A stretch of DNA of 64,000 bases from Pseudomonas chlororaphis subsp. aurantiaca (GCF_013466605.1 NZ_CP059162.1:2232001-2296000), one strand, 5' to 3'; positions 10,593 through 18,983 are shown, numbered from the stretch's first letter. Made by a program: numbers and translations. Notes: generated from the sequence alone by a model not told the origin.

Positions 10593-10693
10593 TATTTTCC
10601 AGATCAGGGATTCCTGCTCTGAGATTGAAAAGCCTCGAAGCTTACCAGTCAGACGATTTAAACGGTTCACATGGACGCAAGTCCAAGCGATAC

Positions 10694-10770
10694 GCAGCGG
10701 TAGTTCAGTCGGTTAGAATACCGGCCTGTCACGCCGGGGGTCGCGGGTTCGAGTCCCGTCCGCTGCGCCA
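10694..10770 (+). tRNA. tRNA-Asp (anticodon GTC), copy 2
   Basis: Identical to the first tRNA-Asp over all 77 nt, with unrelated flanking sequence beyond a few bases. The two are a tandem duplication transcribed with tRNA-Val(TAC). Confidence 0.97.
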
Positions 10771-10931
10771 TATCTACTTGAGGGAGCACTGAACGCCCTC
10801 AGGTGACGAAGAAGCCAAAGGCTCTTCGGATCGATAGCAAAGACCCTGGTCGAAAGATTGGGGTTTTTTGTTTTCGGAATCCGCTTTTTCCGGTGCCACT
10901 CAGGCAATCGATATTCCCCCTCTGCAAAGCT

Positions 10932-10961
10932 CAAAAAACCGCCTTATGGGCGGTTTTTTAT
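10932..10961. terminator. Bidirectional terminator
   Basis: AAAAAACCGCC, short loop, GGCGGTTTTTT. It closes the tRNA transcript from the left and the FAD oxidoreductase gene from the right. Confidence 0.85.
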
Positions 10962-10980
10962 TTGGAGAGGGGCAGGGTTA

Positions 10981-12264
10981 TCAGAACCCCAGCTTGTCCC
11001 GCAGGCTGTAATACCAGGCGCCCATTGCAGTGAATGGAGTGCGCAACAGTTGGCCGCCAGGGAAGGGGTAGTGCGGCAGCTCGGCAAAGGCGTCAAAACG
11101 CTCTGCCTGGCCGCGCAGGGCCTCTGCCAGTACCTTGCCCGCCAGATGGGTGTAGGTGACGCCATGGCCACTGCAGCCCTGGGAATAGTAGATGTTGTCG
11201 CCCAGGCGTCCGACTTGTGGCAGGCGCGACAGGGTCAGCAGGAAGTTGCCGGTCCAGGCGTAGTCGATCTTCACGTCCTTGAGTTGCGGGAAGGCCTTGA
11301 GCATCTTCGGTCGGATGATGGCTTCGATATTTGCCGGGTCGCGAGCGCCGTACACCACGCCGCCGCCAAAGATAAGGCGCTTGTCGGCAGAAAGGCGGTA
11401 GTAATCCAGCAGGTAGTTGCAATCCTCGACGCAGTAGTCCTGAGGGAGGAGACTTTTTGCCAGCTCATCGCCCAGTGGTTCGGTAGTGATGACCTGGGTG
11501 CCGCATGGCATCGATTTAGCGGCCAGTTCCGGCACCAGGTTGCCCAAGTAGGCGTTGCCCGCGACTATGACGAACTTGGCCCTGACTTTGCCTTGTGGGG
11601 TGTGTATCACCGGATTGGCGCCGCGTTCGATGCGCACCGCGGGGGATTGCTCATAGATAACGCCACCCAGGGATTCCACGGCCGCCGCTTCACCCAGCGC
11701 GAGGTTGAGTGGATGGATATGCCCGCCGCTCATGTCGAGCATGCCGCCCTGATACAGGTCACAGGCGACGACTTCGCGAATGCGACGCTGATCCAGCAAC
11801 TCCAGCTGGGTGTGGCCGTAGCGCTCCCACAGGCGCTTCTGCGACTCCAAGTGGCCCATCTGCTTGCCGGTGATGGCGGCGAACACTCCGCCATCCTTCA
11901 AGTCGCACTGGATTTGATACTTGGCGACCCGCTCACGAATGATCCTGCCGCCTTCGAAGGCCATCTGGCCAAGTAATTGAGCCTGCTTGGGGCCGACACT
12001 GCGTTCAATCACATCAATGTCGCGGCTATAGCTATTGACGATCTGCCCACCGTTACGCCCGGAAGCGCCGAAGCCAACCCTGGCCGCTTCCAGGACGGTG
12101 ACTTTAAAACCGTTCTCAAGCAGGAACAGGGCGCTGGAGAGGCCGGTGTAGCCGGCACCGATCACGCAGACATCGATTTCCACATCATCTTGCAGCAGCG
12201 GGCGGGCTGGAGCAGCGTTGGCTGATGCCGCGTAATACGACTGTGGGTAAGGAGTGTTCGCCAT
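10981..12264 (-). CDS. FAD-dependent oxidoreductase (DAO family, PuuB/DadA-like)
   Basis: 427 aa with the start set at 12264 because of the AGAGG-type ribosome-binding site and the start MANTPYPQSYYAAS. The dinucleotide-binding motif is CVIGAGYTGLSSALFLLENG, followed by GFGASGRNGGQIVN, and the C-terminal part contains YAWTGNFLLTLSRLPQVG and YSQGCSGHGVTYTHL. This pattern fits gamma-glutamylputrescine oxidase and related amine oxidases. It stands alone, without puu genes, so the substrate is open. The nearby tRNA-Val(GAC) is on the other strand. Confidence 0.82.
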   Translation of the reverse strand: MANTPYPQSYYAASANAAPARPLLQDDVEIDVCVIGAGYTGLSSALFLLENGFKVTVLEAARVGFGASGRNGGQIVNSYSRDIDVIERSVGPKQAQLLGQMAFEGGRIIRERVAKYQIQCDLKDGGVFAAITGKQMGHLESQKRLWERYGHTQLELLDQRRIREVVACDLYQGGMLDMSGGHIHPLNLALGEAAAVESLGGVIYEQSPAVRIERGANPVIHTPQGKVRAKFVIVAGNAYLGNLVPELAAKSMPCGTQVITTEPLGDELAKSLLPQDYCVEDCNYLLDYYRLSADKRLIFGGGVVYGARDPANIEAIIRPKMLKAFPQLKDVKIDYAWTGNFLLTLSRLPQVGRLGDNIYYSQGCSGHGVTYTHLAGKVLAEALRGQAERFDAFAELPHYPFPGGQLLRTPFTAMGAWYYSLRDKLGF

Positions 12265-12406
12265 CCTGCAACCTCTGTTTAATATTCTTGACGATTGCGT
12301 GGATCCTACCTGAGTTGAAAAACGCCTACCAGCCATCGAAAAATCTTCTTGGCAGGCTCAAAAAATAAAAATTCGCATATTCAGAGGGTTAGCTGCAAAA
12401 AAGGTG

Positions 12407-12434
12407 TTGACACCCCTCCGGAATTCCGTAGAAT
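12407..12434 (+). promoter_or_regulatory. Sigma-70 promoter of tRNA-Val(GAC)
   Basis: TTGACA at 12407-12412, 16-bp spacer, TAGAAT at 12429-12434, followed by a G/C-rich start region 14 bp before the tRNA. Near-consensus. Confidence 0.8.
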
Positions 12435-12447
12435 GCCGCCTCACAGC

Positions 12448-12524
12448 AGGCACGTAGCTCAGTTGGTTAGAGCACCACCTTGACATGGTGGGGGTCGTTG
12501 GTTCGAGTCCAATCGCGCCTACCA
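12448..12524 (+). tRNA. tRNA-Val (anticodon GAC), prophage attachment tRNA
   Basis: 77 nt: acceptor AGGCACG/CGCGCCT with one mismatch, anticodon stem CCACC/GGTGG around TTGACAT, T arm GTTGG...CCAAT, encoded CCA. The 3' part from 12476 belongs to the att direct repeat, so the left junction keeps the tRNA whole with phage-supplied 3' sequence. Confidence 0.95.
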
Positions 12525-12597
12525 AACAAAATCCGCTCTGCTGGGCGGTCTAGAAGGGCTCACCGAAAGGTGGGCCCTTTTTTGTTGTCTGCGGTTT
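12476..12597 (+). repeat. attL: left copy of the 122-bp attachment repeat
   Basis: This segment matches 61353-61474 at a constant offset of 48877 bp. The first 74 bp, from the tRNA anticodon arm to 12549, are identical; the rest, containing a terminator, differs at only three positions (12550, 12552, 12560). The repeat ends at GCGGTTT. Confidence 0.95.
12556..12584 (+). terminator. Terminator inside attL
   Basis: GGGCTCACC, GAAA loop, GGTGGGCCC and a T-run. One G-T pair distinguishes it from the attR copy, which is fully paired. It ends the tRNA transcript both before and after integration. Confidence 0.9.
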
Positions 12598-12658
12598 GGG
12601 CAAACTTTGGGAATACTTTGGGAAAACGTTTCCCGATAGAGCCAAAGCGGATCCTTGA

Positions 12659-13237
12659 ATGCAGCATTCTCCGGCGCCAAAAAGTGAGCTAGATAAAGCA
12701 GGTGTGTTCATCGTAGAGATGGAGCGCGCAAAAAGCCTTGATGACTTTGAAGAGGCATGGAAAGGCTTTCTATCCAGGCTTGAGCGTTGCTTTAACAAGG
12801 CCCATGCCCACTTCAAGAAAAGCCCGAAGTGGGATTGCTGGTGGGGGAAATACAAGCGACTGCGAAATACTGATGAGCTTTTGTCGTATCTGATAAATGC
12901 TCGAGGTGCTGAAGAGCACTCAGTTGAACAGATTGTTCAGCGTCATGCGGGTGGCATCGGAATAAACCCTGCGGCGGGAAAATCACTCTATATCGAAAAG
13001 ATGACGTTTGATGATTCTGGAAACGTCTCTATTCTCTCGCCTCAGAAGTTGTCAGTTGTGTTCATTCCAGAAAAGATGACGCTTCTTCCCATCATGAATA
13101 GAGGCGTCATGTATCCCGTTCCAAGGTTCCATCTTGGCATAGCAATAAACTCGGCTGATGTGTGTGGAATCGCAAAGCTGGCACACGATTTTTATTCTAA
13201 GTTCCTTTCATCGGCCGAAGAATATTTCGTGAAGTGA
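12659..13237 (+). CDS. Unknown protein between attL and integrase
   Basis: 192 aa, not recognised. The N-terminal half is helical and rich in Lys/Trp (KSPKWDCWWGKYKRLRNTDELL), the C-terminal half is beta-like. No signal peptide or membrane segment. Its stop touches the stop of the convergent integrase gene (13237/13238). Lower GC than host genes and its position at the very edge of the prophage are typical of a moron, that is a lysogeny-expressed accessory gene with its own promoter. A decayed relative of this prophage outside attR has its integrase only 39 bp from the att repeat, suggesting this gene was added later. Confidence 0.6.
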   Translation: MQHSPAPKSELDKAGVFIVEMERAKSLDDFEEAWKGFLSRLERCFNKAHAHFKKSPKWDCWWGKYKRLRNTDELLSYLINARGAEEHSVEQIVQRHAGGIGINPAAGKSLYIEKMTFDDSGNVSILSPQKLSVVFIPEKMTLLPIMNRGVMYPVPRFHLGIAINSADVCGIAKLAHDFYSKFLSSAEEYFVK

Positions 13238-14377
13238 CTACGCTTTAAGTTCGGCGCTGACTTTCATATACACGACTGCATCATCGCCATGGCCCGCCTG
13301 GTAGTGTTCAGTCATTTTGACGTCGGCGTGACCCATCAGGCCTTGGATGTATTCCTGCGGGAAACCCTGTTGCTCATATAACCAGGCACCCAATGCACGA
13401 ATTTCGTGAAAGGTGGGGCGCTCGCCGGCCGGCATGTCCTTGTAGGCCTCGGAATCGTCCCGCGCCTGGGCGAATGACTTGGTCAGGTAGTCAGGTGTTA
13501 CTGCGTTCCAGTGGAGCTTGGCGTCGAGCTGCGTGCGCTTGCGGGCCTTCGGCGAGTAGTGGATCAGGTACGGGCACACAACCGGAGATCGCACGCACTC
13601 GGCAACGACCTCGCGTAATGCTGGGCCCATGGCAATCTCCAGGTGCACAGGCTTGCCATAGTTCTGCGTCTTTCCGGGTGACACCTTGATGGTGTTCTGT
13701 TCGAGGTCGACGGCCGACTTCGGCCACATCACGATATCTTCCCGCCGCTGAAGACTCAGCAACCCCAGCCGGATGGCGCGCTTCAGCCAGATCGGTGTCC
13801 CCACGTAATTCAAAATCGTGTTCAAACCATCGACGGTGTGGCGCTGGCGCTTCTTCTCGGCCTCCTTTTTGACCAGTGTCAGCTCAGCCGAGTTACGCTC
13901 GCACAGGCCCTTGGCCACGGCGAAGGCGAATATCTGGACGAGCAGCCCGCGGTGCTTGGTGTAGGCGTTGTTCTCGAAGCCGTCCAGGTATTCCGCCACG
14001 GTCAGCACGTCCAGTTGCCCCATCATCAAATCGCCCAGGTCTTCCCGATACCGGGCCAGCTTGAATTTGATCTCCTTCAGCGTCCGCTCGGCGTAGTTCC
14101 GGGTGCCCAGCCATTCCTTCTCGAAGCGCTCAAGGCAGCCGCTGAACTTCGGCGCGGCCTCGCCGGTGAGCATTGCCAGCAGCGCGCCATCGTCGGCCAG
14201 CAGGGGCAGCAACTTCGCGTTGGCGGCATTGGCCAGCTTGATGGCCTCCGCCATCGGCTTGTTTATGCTGGTCTTCTTGCCGGTGATCGGGTTCTTGTAT
14301 TGCCAATATTTCCCGTTTGGGTAAAGGTTGGCCGGCAGATCCCGGTTTTTGATTGTCCTGGCGCGCGGCGGAGCCAT
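13238..14377 (-). CDS. int: Tyrosine-recombinase phage integrase
   Basis: 379 aa. The N-terminal 60 residues form the arm-binding domain (NLYPNGKYWQYKNPITGKK), a central SAM-like core-binding domain follows, and the catalytic domain has Arg211/212 in LLSLQRREDIV, His324 and Arg327 in HEIRALG, His350 in LMGHADV and the nucleophile Tyr359 in MTEHYQAGH. It should recombine attP with the 3' half of tRNA-Val(GAC). The start overlaps the xis stop (TGATG), so xis and int are one minus-strand operon reading toward attL. Confidence 0.95.
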   Translation of the reverse strand: MAPPRARTIKNRDLPANLYPNGKYWQYKNPITGKKTSINKPMAEAIKLANAANAKLLPLLADDGALLAMLTGEAAPKFSGCLERFEKEWLGTRNYAERTLKEIKFKLARYREDLGDLMMGQLDVLTVAEYLDGFENNAYTKHRGLLVQIFAFAVAKGLCERNSAELTLVKKEAEKKRQRHTVDGLNTILNYVGTPIWLKRAIRLGLLSLQRREDIVMWPKSAVDLEQNTIKVSPGKTQNYGKPVHLEIAMGPALREVVAECVRSPVVCPYLIHYSPKARKRTQLDAKLHWNAVTPDYLTKSFAQARDDSEAYKDMPAGERPTFHEIRALGAWLYEQQGFPQEYIQGLMGHADVKMTEHYQAGHGDDAVVYMKVSAELKA

Positions 14378-14610
14378 CAGCCCACCTCCATCATCTTGGC
14401 GAGCAGGGGGTCATTCGACCCCAGCACAACCGCCTGCAGGTCCACGAAATACATCCCGCCTTTTACCTCTCCCACAACTTCTCCTTCTTCAATCCACTTT
14501 TTTAACTGTTGCAGGCTCGGCTTCCCGCCAGCGTACCGCAGCTTCCTGTATTCGCCGGCCTCCATGAGGCGGGGTAGCCTGGCCGTAATTTGGGCAATGA
14601 CTTTTGCCAT
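14377..14610 (-). CDS. Excisionase-like DNA-binding protein
   Basis: 77 aa, basic, with a winged-helix type middle part (KPSLQQLKKWIEEGEVVGEVKGGMYFVDL broken here by its own turn) as in the Xis/MerR-like group. Gene order upstream of and overlapping int is that of excisionases, which direct excision and block reintegration. Weak sequence conservation in this family limits certainty. Confidence 0.72.
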   Translation of the reverse strand: MAKVIAQITARLPRLMEAGEYRKLRYAGGKPSLQQLKKWIEEGEVVGEVKGGMYFVDLQAVVLGSNDPLLAKMMEVG

Positions 14611-14655
14611 GATGTTGCTCCAGGCCGCTCGTGGCGGCAGAAGGTGGTGATGGGA

Positions 14656-14904
14656 TTACGTGGGCAGCAGACCTTTGTCTTTAGCTTCCTTCTGGCATTG
14701 CTCTCGGAACAGGCGGGCCGATTCGATGGCCTCCCGCCTGGTGGTAGATCTCCAGTTAGCGCCGATTTTGATGAACTCGCCGCGCAGCTTCCCGCACCAA
14801 TAGGTGACGATTTTTCGATTCTCGATCTGGCGGATGGGGCCGGCAGAGGCTTTGGGTGCTGTCGCGTAGTGGATCAGTTTCTGGTCGTACGTTAATTCGG
14901 ACAT
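14656..14904 (-). CDS. Small phage protein in the int operon
   Basis: 82 aa from the ATG at 14904, chosen for its AGGGA ribosome-binding site and because the longer frame overlaps the upstream gene heavily. Sequence MSELTYDQKLIHYATAP leads into a region with a Trp-Cys pair (VTYWCGKLRGE). It overlaps the end of the next upstream gene by 13 bp. Function not recognised. Confidence 0.65.
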   Translation of the reverse strand: MSELTYDQKLIHYATAPKASAGPIRQIENRKIVTYWCGKLRGEFIKIGANWRSTTRREAIESARLFREQCQKEAKDKGLLPT

Positions 14905-15401
14905 GCAGGAATCCCTCGCCCGCCGTCGGCAGGCTTCTGAAAGTTGAGTTGGGGTTTCGGATGTTTCTGATGGCTGCCGGCGTTGCGCGCGGCTACTGTT
15001 GAGTTGTTCGCCCGGCCCGTTGTCAGGCAAGAGCCGACTACTCGCGGGCTGTGGCGAACTCCTTCTGAATTACCAGCGGCCACGCCTATCCGATAAGGAA
15101 ATGCCTTGCCTTCCCATTTACCAGGCTTACCGCGGATTGCTCCATGACGCTCATAACGATGAGGTTTCTTGCTGCTGAATAGCGCCTCACAAGCTTCGAG
15201 CAAGGCTATCTCTCCCTGAATCTCCATCAACTCCCTACCAGCAATCGAACCCACTTGAATCCAGCCCGACTTTTCGCGGCCGTAATTTTCCGTCTTGAAT
15301 AGACGGTAGCGATTCCGGTGCCCGGTATTGGGGGATGAGGTTTCAGAGTTCAGGTAGAAGGCCACACCCTTGCTTCGGGCCCGAAGGAGTGTCCTAGCCA
15401 T
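14892..15401 (-). CDS. Unknown phage protein in the int operon
   Basis: 169 aa, basic. The first 90 residues look folded (FYLNSETSSPNTGHRNRYRL; then SGWIQVGSIAGRELMEIQ), while the last 60 are rich in Gly, Asn and Arg and probably unstructured. It overlaps genes on both sides by 8-13 bp, which supports it being translated. No family recognised. Confidence 0.55.
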   Translation of the reverse strand: MARTLLRARSKGVAFYLNSETSSPNTGHRNRYRLFKTENYGREKSGWIQVGSIAGRELMEIQGEIALLEACEALFSSKKPHRYERHGAIRGKPGKWEGKAFPYRIGVAAGNSEGVRHSPRVVGSCLTTGRANNSTVAARNAGSHQKHPKPQLNFQKPADGGRGIPACPN

Positions 15402-15582
15402 TCTGGGGCTCTCCCTGTTCCGCAGTAGCTTTCAGCTTGAAGCTGATACCGCATGCTGCTGCCAGGGAGGTGAGCTCACCTACGGTTGTTGAGCCTTCCT
15501 GTAGCGCCTGGCCGAAGCGAATCAGACGAGCGCCAAGGTTGGCGAATTCATTTCCTTGGGAGGGTGTTGTGGCCGTGTGCAT
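15394..15582 (-). CDS. Small protein, first gene of the int operon
   Basis: 62 aa, starting MHTATTPSQGNEFANLG. A ribosome-binding site (GGAGAAAAGC) precedes the ATG at 15582. The helical stretch with TSLAAACGISFKLK is the only notable feature. Upstream lies the operator region with TTAGC motifs. Confidence 0.55.
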   Translation of the reverse strand: MHTATTPSQGNEFANLGARLIRFGQALQEGSTTVGELTSLAAACGISFKLKATAEQGEPQNG

Positions 15583-15907
15583 GCTTTTCTCCAGGCAAGC
15601 CGGTGGCCTGCCGCGTTGTTGGCTGTCGCAAAAATGGATGGGGTGGGTCAGCGTCTTGAGTGACGTTAGCTAAATTAGCATAATGTAATTTTTATGCAAT
15701 GCATTTTGCTAAATTTCAGTTTGCTAATTTTTCGAGCAGGTCAGGGAAGGGGCGTTGCTAATCGTAGTGGCGAAGTAATGGTGCTAGATTTCGTACCGAA
15801 AAATTCGTATTGACGCCAGCTTCAGGGCTTTCAGATCTGATGGAGGCCTGTGTTCTGATAGGCGATGTTTTTGCGCTGATCCCCCAGCGCCGCGGAAGTG
15901 TTATTGA
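15583..15907. promoter_or_regulatory. Control region of the int/xis operon with TTAGCNAA operators
   Basis: No gene is seen in these 325 bp. Between about 15664 and 15740 there are four closely spaced copies of a TTAGC motif: TTAGCTAAA, AATTAGCATAAT, and on the minus strand AATTTAGCAAAA and AATTAGCAAAC. The same motif forms the operators beside the CI-like gene at 26601-26651. I infer that the prophage repressor also shuts this leftward promoter. Confidence 0.6.
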
Positions 15908-16117
15908 ATGGCAAAGAAACAGCCGGCGGATACCAAAGCAGCAACTGCTGCTGATATCGAGCGATCCATCCAGGCCCTCAACAAAATGGCTGAGCGGCTT
16001 TGGGGCGATGGACGAGAGACTGAGGCGCAGGCCCTGCTTAACGCCCTGGACGCGTTAAACCGGGCGCTGGATCGGATAAGGATTGGAGAAAGTCGCAAGG
16101 TTGTGACTCTCCATTAA
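15908..16117 (+). CDS. Small helical phage protein
   Basis: 69 aa, Ala/Asp/Glu/Arg-rich and fully helical by composition (DIERSIQALNKMAERLWGD and a second helix NALDALNRALDRIRIG). It is similar in general layout to the two KPNQ-type proteins downstream (16155 and 16968), though without their N-terminal motif. First gene of a rightward group. Function unknown. Confidence 0.6.
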   Translation: MAKKQPADTKAATAADIERSIQALNKMAERLWGDGRETEAQALLNALDALNRALDRIRIGESRKVVTLH

Positions 16118-16154
16118 GAAGGACTGGCGCGGCGGGGATTTTTAGGAGTTCACC

Positions 16155-16385
16155 ATGGGCCTCACTAAACCGAATCAAAAGCTACGCCGTGACTTGAAAG
16201 CCGCTGCATTTTCCCTCGAAGAAGCTGCCCTGGAAATGTTCAGGTTGGCAAAACAGCGCGGGGATGTAGAGCTTCTGGAGGCTATGGATACAATCGAAAA
16301 GCTGCATGAGCAAGCGGACCGACTGAAGGCTTATGCGGATGAGGTGAAAGATCAACGTATCACCAGGGCGAAGGCTAATAGCTGA
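16155..16385 (+). CDS. KPNQ-type small helical protein, copy A
   Basis: 76 aa. It is a paralogue of the protein at 16968: both begin with KPNQ(K/E)LRRDLK and have the ending YADEVK / YSEEVK followed by a short basic tail. It has two predicted amphipathic helices, so a small coiled-coil protein is likely. A GGAG ribosome-binding site precedes the start. Its stop overlaps the next small ORF (TGATG). Confidence 0.68.
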   Translation: MGLTKPNQKLRRDLKAAAFSLEEAALEMFRLAKQRGDVELLEAMDTIEKLHEQADRLKAYADEVKDQRITRAKANS

Positions 16386-16549
16386 TGGGGCTGCTCGATT
16401 TTTTATCCGACCTTCTCGGCGGTCTCGCTAATCTCCAGCCTTACGAAAAGCCTCGCAGGGTCTTCACGCGAGGCTTTGTTGCATTCTGCGTGATGGTGGC
16501 TGTTATTGAGCTAATAGCACTGAACCTATACTACTCGAAGGTCGGGTGA
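16385..16549 (+). CDS. 54-aa single-pass membrane sORF
   Basis: Reads MGLLDFLSDLLGGLANLQPYE, then a basic turn (KPRRVFTRG) and one hydrophobic helix (FVAFCVMVAVIELIALNLYY). It starts on the stop of the previous gene (TGATG), which favours translational coupling. A 10-bp perfect inverted repeat (16447-16456 with 16468-16477), followed by a T-rich stretch, lies inside the frame and could instead be a terminator. Confidence 0.45.
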   Translation: MGLLDFLSDLLGGLANLQPYEKPRRVFTRGFVAFCVMVAVIELIALNLYYSKVG

Positions 16550-16629
16550 GGCTTAGGGCGCGTGCTCTGGCAGGCAATGTACTCACGGCAAGGCAGTCAC
16601 GTCGCACACACAAAATCGGAAAGGACTCC

Positions 16630-16941
16630 ATGAAAAAGCTGATAACTGCTGGATTTGTTGCCCTGATCGCGGTAGTGATCTACACCCAGATCACTATTTT
16701 TGTCGTGCCACCGATCGGCGCGGTGCCCGAGGGCCGCACTGTGATAATGCTGCGTTTGAATAAGACCAACTTTATCGACAGCGCGGACGCAATGTGCGAT
16801 CGACTGCAGGGCGGTGTTAGCCTGCTTTGCCGAGGCGTCACCATGGGCGCGGTGGTGAGTAAGACGAAAATTATTGTGCGCCTACCGTATTCAGAGTGGC
16901 TTTACCTAATCTCTACCGGCGGGAAGAAATACGAGCGGTAA
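16630..16941 (+). CDS. Small membrane-anchored protein
   Basis: 103 aa from the ATG at 16630, with an AAAGGA ribosome-binding site. An N-terminal hydrophobic helix (LITAGFVALIAVVIYTQITIF) is followed by about 75 residues with two Cys (DAMCDRL and LLCRGV), likely outside the inner membrane and possibly disulfide-bonded. No lipobox. Function unknown. Confidence 0.6.
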   Translation: MKKLITAGFVALIAVVIYTQITIFVVPPIGAVPEGRTVIMLRLNKTNFIDSADAMCDRLQGGVSLLCRGVTMGAVVSKTKIIVRLPYSEWLYLISTGGKKYER

Positions 16942-16967
16942 TGCAGATACGCCGCTATGGAGACGCC

Positions 16968-17207
16968 ATGCCCCTCCCGAAACCTAACCAAGAACTACGC
17001 CGCGACCTGAAACAGGCGGCAGCCACTCTAAAGTGGGCAGGCGTTGACCTGTTCGGTGTGGCAAAGCGCCTACTGGCCGCCGGCGACGAGCAAGGCGCCA
17101 ACGATCTGATGGAGATCGCCCTACAGTTTCAGGAGACTGAAGACAAGCTTGAGGGGTATTCGGAAGAGGTGAAGGCGGGAAGGATTGTGCGTGCTGGATT
17201 AGAATAG
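16968..17207 (+). CDS. KPNQ-type small helical protein, copy B
   Basis: 79 aa, start set at 16968 after a GGAG site. Paralogue of 16155-16385, sharing KPNQ.LRRDLK.AA at the N-terminus and the EEVK...RI.RA ending. The two copies flank two membrane-protein ORFs, so the group looks like a duplicated cassette. Confidence 0.65.
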   Translation: MPLPKPNQELRRDLKQAAATLKWAGVDLFGVAKRLLAAGDEQGANDLMEIALQFQETEDKLEGYSEEVKAGRIVRAGLE

Positions 17208-17252
17208 CTTTGCGTTAGGCGAGATATCTGACAGATGCTCCCGCCCATCGCC

Positions 17253-18281
17253 TCATAAATCTTCGATCAACAGATCGTCATACTCACCGGCGGCTAGGGC
17301 TTCTTCGTTGTATTCATAACCTAGTGCTTCAATCTTTTTGCGTTTTTTGAACAGGCCAAGCTCCTGCCTTGCATGACTCAAAGCTTCGTCTTTTATGAAG
17401 TCTTCATACCCACTAAAGACTGGGTAGTCGTTGAAAATAAGAAGCTGATCGAGCTTTTGGTGAAGCGAGCTCATGGTCATTTCTTTCTTTGTGAGCGCTG
17501 TGCTTTCTGCATAAAGCATGAACTGCTCAGATAAAAGGTGTAGCCGGTACAACTCATCGCTATTGAGGTAGTTTTTTCCTGTCTTAGCCTCTTCAAGCGT
17601 TGGAAAGTCACCACGTGTCGTCTGCATGCCCATTGATTCGGATTTATGATCTGCCCTATCCAGGATCAGCTTCGAGCTCGTCATGCCCGTGACCGCGTGG
17701 TGAAACTTGTCCTGCAGCAAGGCGTAAAAACTTCTGACTGTTTTTGAGTTTGGGTCGTAGTCCGAAGAGCAAATCTTGAAGCACTCACGAACCTTCGCGT
17801 AGACCTGTTTCTCCTCCGACCGAAGGGCTCGAACTGCCGCTGCGAGTTTGTTTAATTTCTCAGGAGACTCACGGAGAGCCTTCTCGTTAATCACATACCC
17901 TTGCTCAAGATAGGTCTTGAGGGTTTGCGTAGCCCATTGCCTAAATGCAATGGCATTTTTGGCGTTAACACGGTATCCGACCGACAGAATCGCATCGAGG
18001 TTGTAATGCTTTAATGTCCGCTCCACGAAGCGACCACCCTCCCTGCGAACTACCGAGAAATCCTCGGTAGTTGCCTTTTCTTCAAGCTCGCCAACCGCAA
18101 AAATGTTCTTTAGGTGCAGCCCTACGTTGTCTGCTGTTGTTTCAAAAAGGTCCGCCATGTTTTGGGTTGTAGCCCACATTGCTTGCTGACCCGGCTCGAA
18201 CTTCAGCTTTACTTTGGAACCATCGCGCACGAACGAGACTGTGTTTTCGCTCGGTTTTATAGAATCATCTTCCATCGTCAT
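17253..18281 (-). CDS. RhuM family protein
   Basis: 342 aa. The sequence has the layout of the Virulence_RhuM family: an N-terminal part with MWATTQNMADLFETT, then VGELEEKATTEDFSVVRREGGR and the hallmark YNLDAILSVGYRVNAKNAIAFRQW split here by its own order, and a C-terminal helical region. RhuM was first described in a Salmonella pathogenicity island; biochemical function is not settled, and members are common in prophages and defence-rich islands. A good AAGGAG site precedes the ATG. Single gene on the minus strand between plus-strand morons. Confidence 0.8.
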   Translation of the reverse strand: MTMEDDSIKPSENTVSFVRDGSKVKLKFEPGQQAMWATTQNMADLFETTADNVGLHLKNIFAVGELEEKATTEDFSVVRREGGRFVERTLKHYNLDAILSVGYRVNAKNAIAFRQWATQTLKTYLEQGYVINEKALRESPEKLNKLAAAVRALRSEEKQVYAKVRECFKICSSDYDPNSKTVRSFYALLQDKFHHAVTGMTSSKLILDRADHKSESMGMQTTRGDFPTLEEAKTGKNYLNSDELYRLHLLSEQFMLYAESTALTKKEMTMSSLHQKLDQLLIFNDYPVFSGYEDFIKDEALSHARQELGLFKKRKKIEALGYEYNEEALAAGEYDDLLIEDL

Positions 18282-18509
18282 GCGTTACTCCTTGGGACGG
18301 CGTTTCCAGCAACGATGCCACTTCACTTGAGTCGCAGCAACAAACCCGTGCGGATTGACAAAGCACGGCCCAGCGCCGGGCTTTTTGTTTCTCGCGTCCC
18401 CACCAAGACAATCGATGAGTAGCTGAATGAACAGTGTTCGCCACTTTGAGAGGGGACGACATACCAAAGTGATACGATCACCAGTCTCCACTGCCAGGAT
18501 CTGCTTCCA

Positions 18510-18983
18510 GTGACTCCTATCATCTGCGCCAATGAGTTCGATATCTGTGTCTCAATGCCCGACTTTGTCACCTGGATAGAGGACGAGCACATTCCCAACG
18601 CTGACCTATCAGCAGCATTGAGCGCTATGGGAGTCCCGCTCAACATTGGCGACCTGTATGACGCTTATTTTGACGACACTCCTGTTGGCACTGGTGATGT
18701 CCACGTCTATCCGTCCGATAAAAATAAGAGCTTCCTGATCATCGACCTGTATCGGGACCCCACCGATCAACTGGACATCGTCACCATCTCGTTGAAAATT
18801 GAGTCAGAGCTACTCACATTGGTCCTGCCGCATCTGAGGCGTTTTTTTGATGCCGCCGAGTGCCAGGTTGCATTTAGGCAATCGAGCCATTCACAACAGC
18901 TACGTTCACTGATCGATGAAGGCAGGTACCCGGTCCTGATAGATGAGAGTGGGTATCGGCAGCAGCTAATTGCCCACATTTGA
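18510..18983 (+). CDS. Unknown acidic protein
   Basis: 157 aa if the GTG at 18510 is used; no strong ribosome-binding site is visible, so the start is uncertain. The protein is acidic (for example DLYDAYFDDTPVGTGDVHVY) with alternating strands and no membrane segment, giving no recognisable family. It lies just left of the IS3 element and is not damaged by it. A weak hairpin with the CAATGA loop (19019-19041) follows. Confidence 0.5.
   Translation: MTPIICANEFDICVSMPDFVTWIEDEHIPNADLSAALSAMGVPLNIGDLYDAYFDDTPVGTGDVHVYPSDKNKSFLIIDLYRDPTDQLDIVTISLKIESELLTLVLPHLRRFFDAAECQVAFRQSSHSQQLRSLIDEGRYPVLIDESGYRQQLIAHI

Noticed and set aside
10858..11976. Long plus-strand frame of 372 codons
   Set aside because: It is antisense to the FAD oxidoreductase, which has clear family motifs; the plus frame only mirrors its high-GC codon use.
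12598..12630. Direct repeat CTTTGGGAA next to attL as integrase arm sites
   Set aside because: Only two copies and no third near attR, too little to call.
18365..18392. Terminator-like GGCCCAGCGCCGGGC upstream of the RhuM gene
   Set aside because: Resembles the true terminator at 25324, but the 5' arm is weakened (CACGG) and no plus-strand gene ends just before it; left as similarity only.
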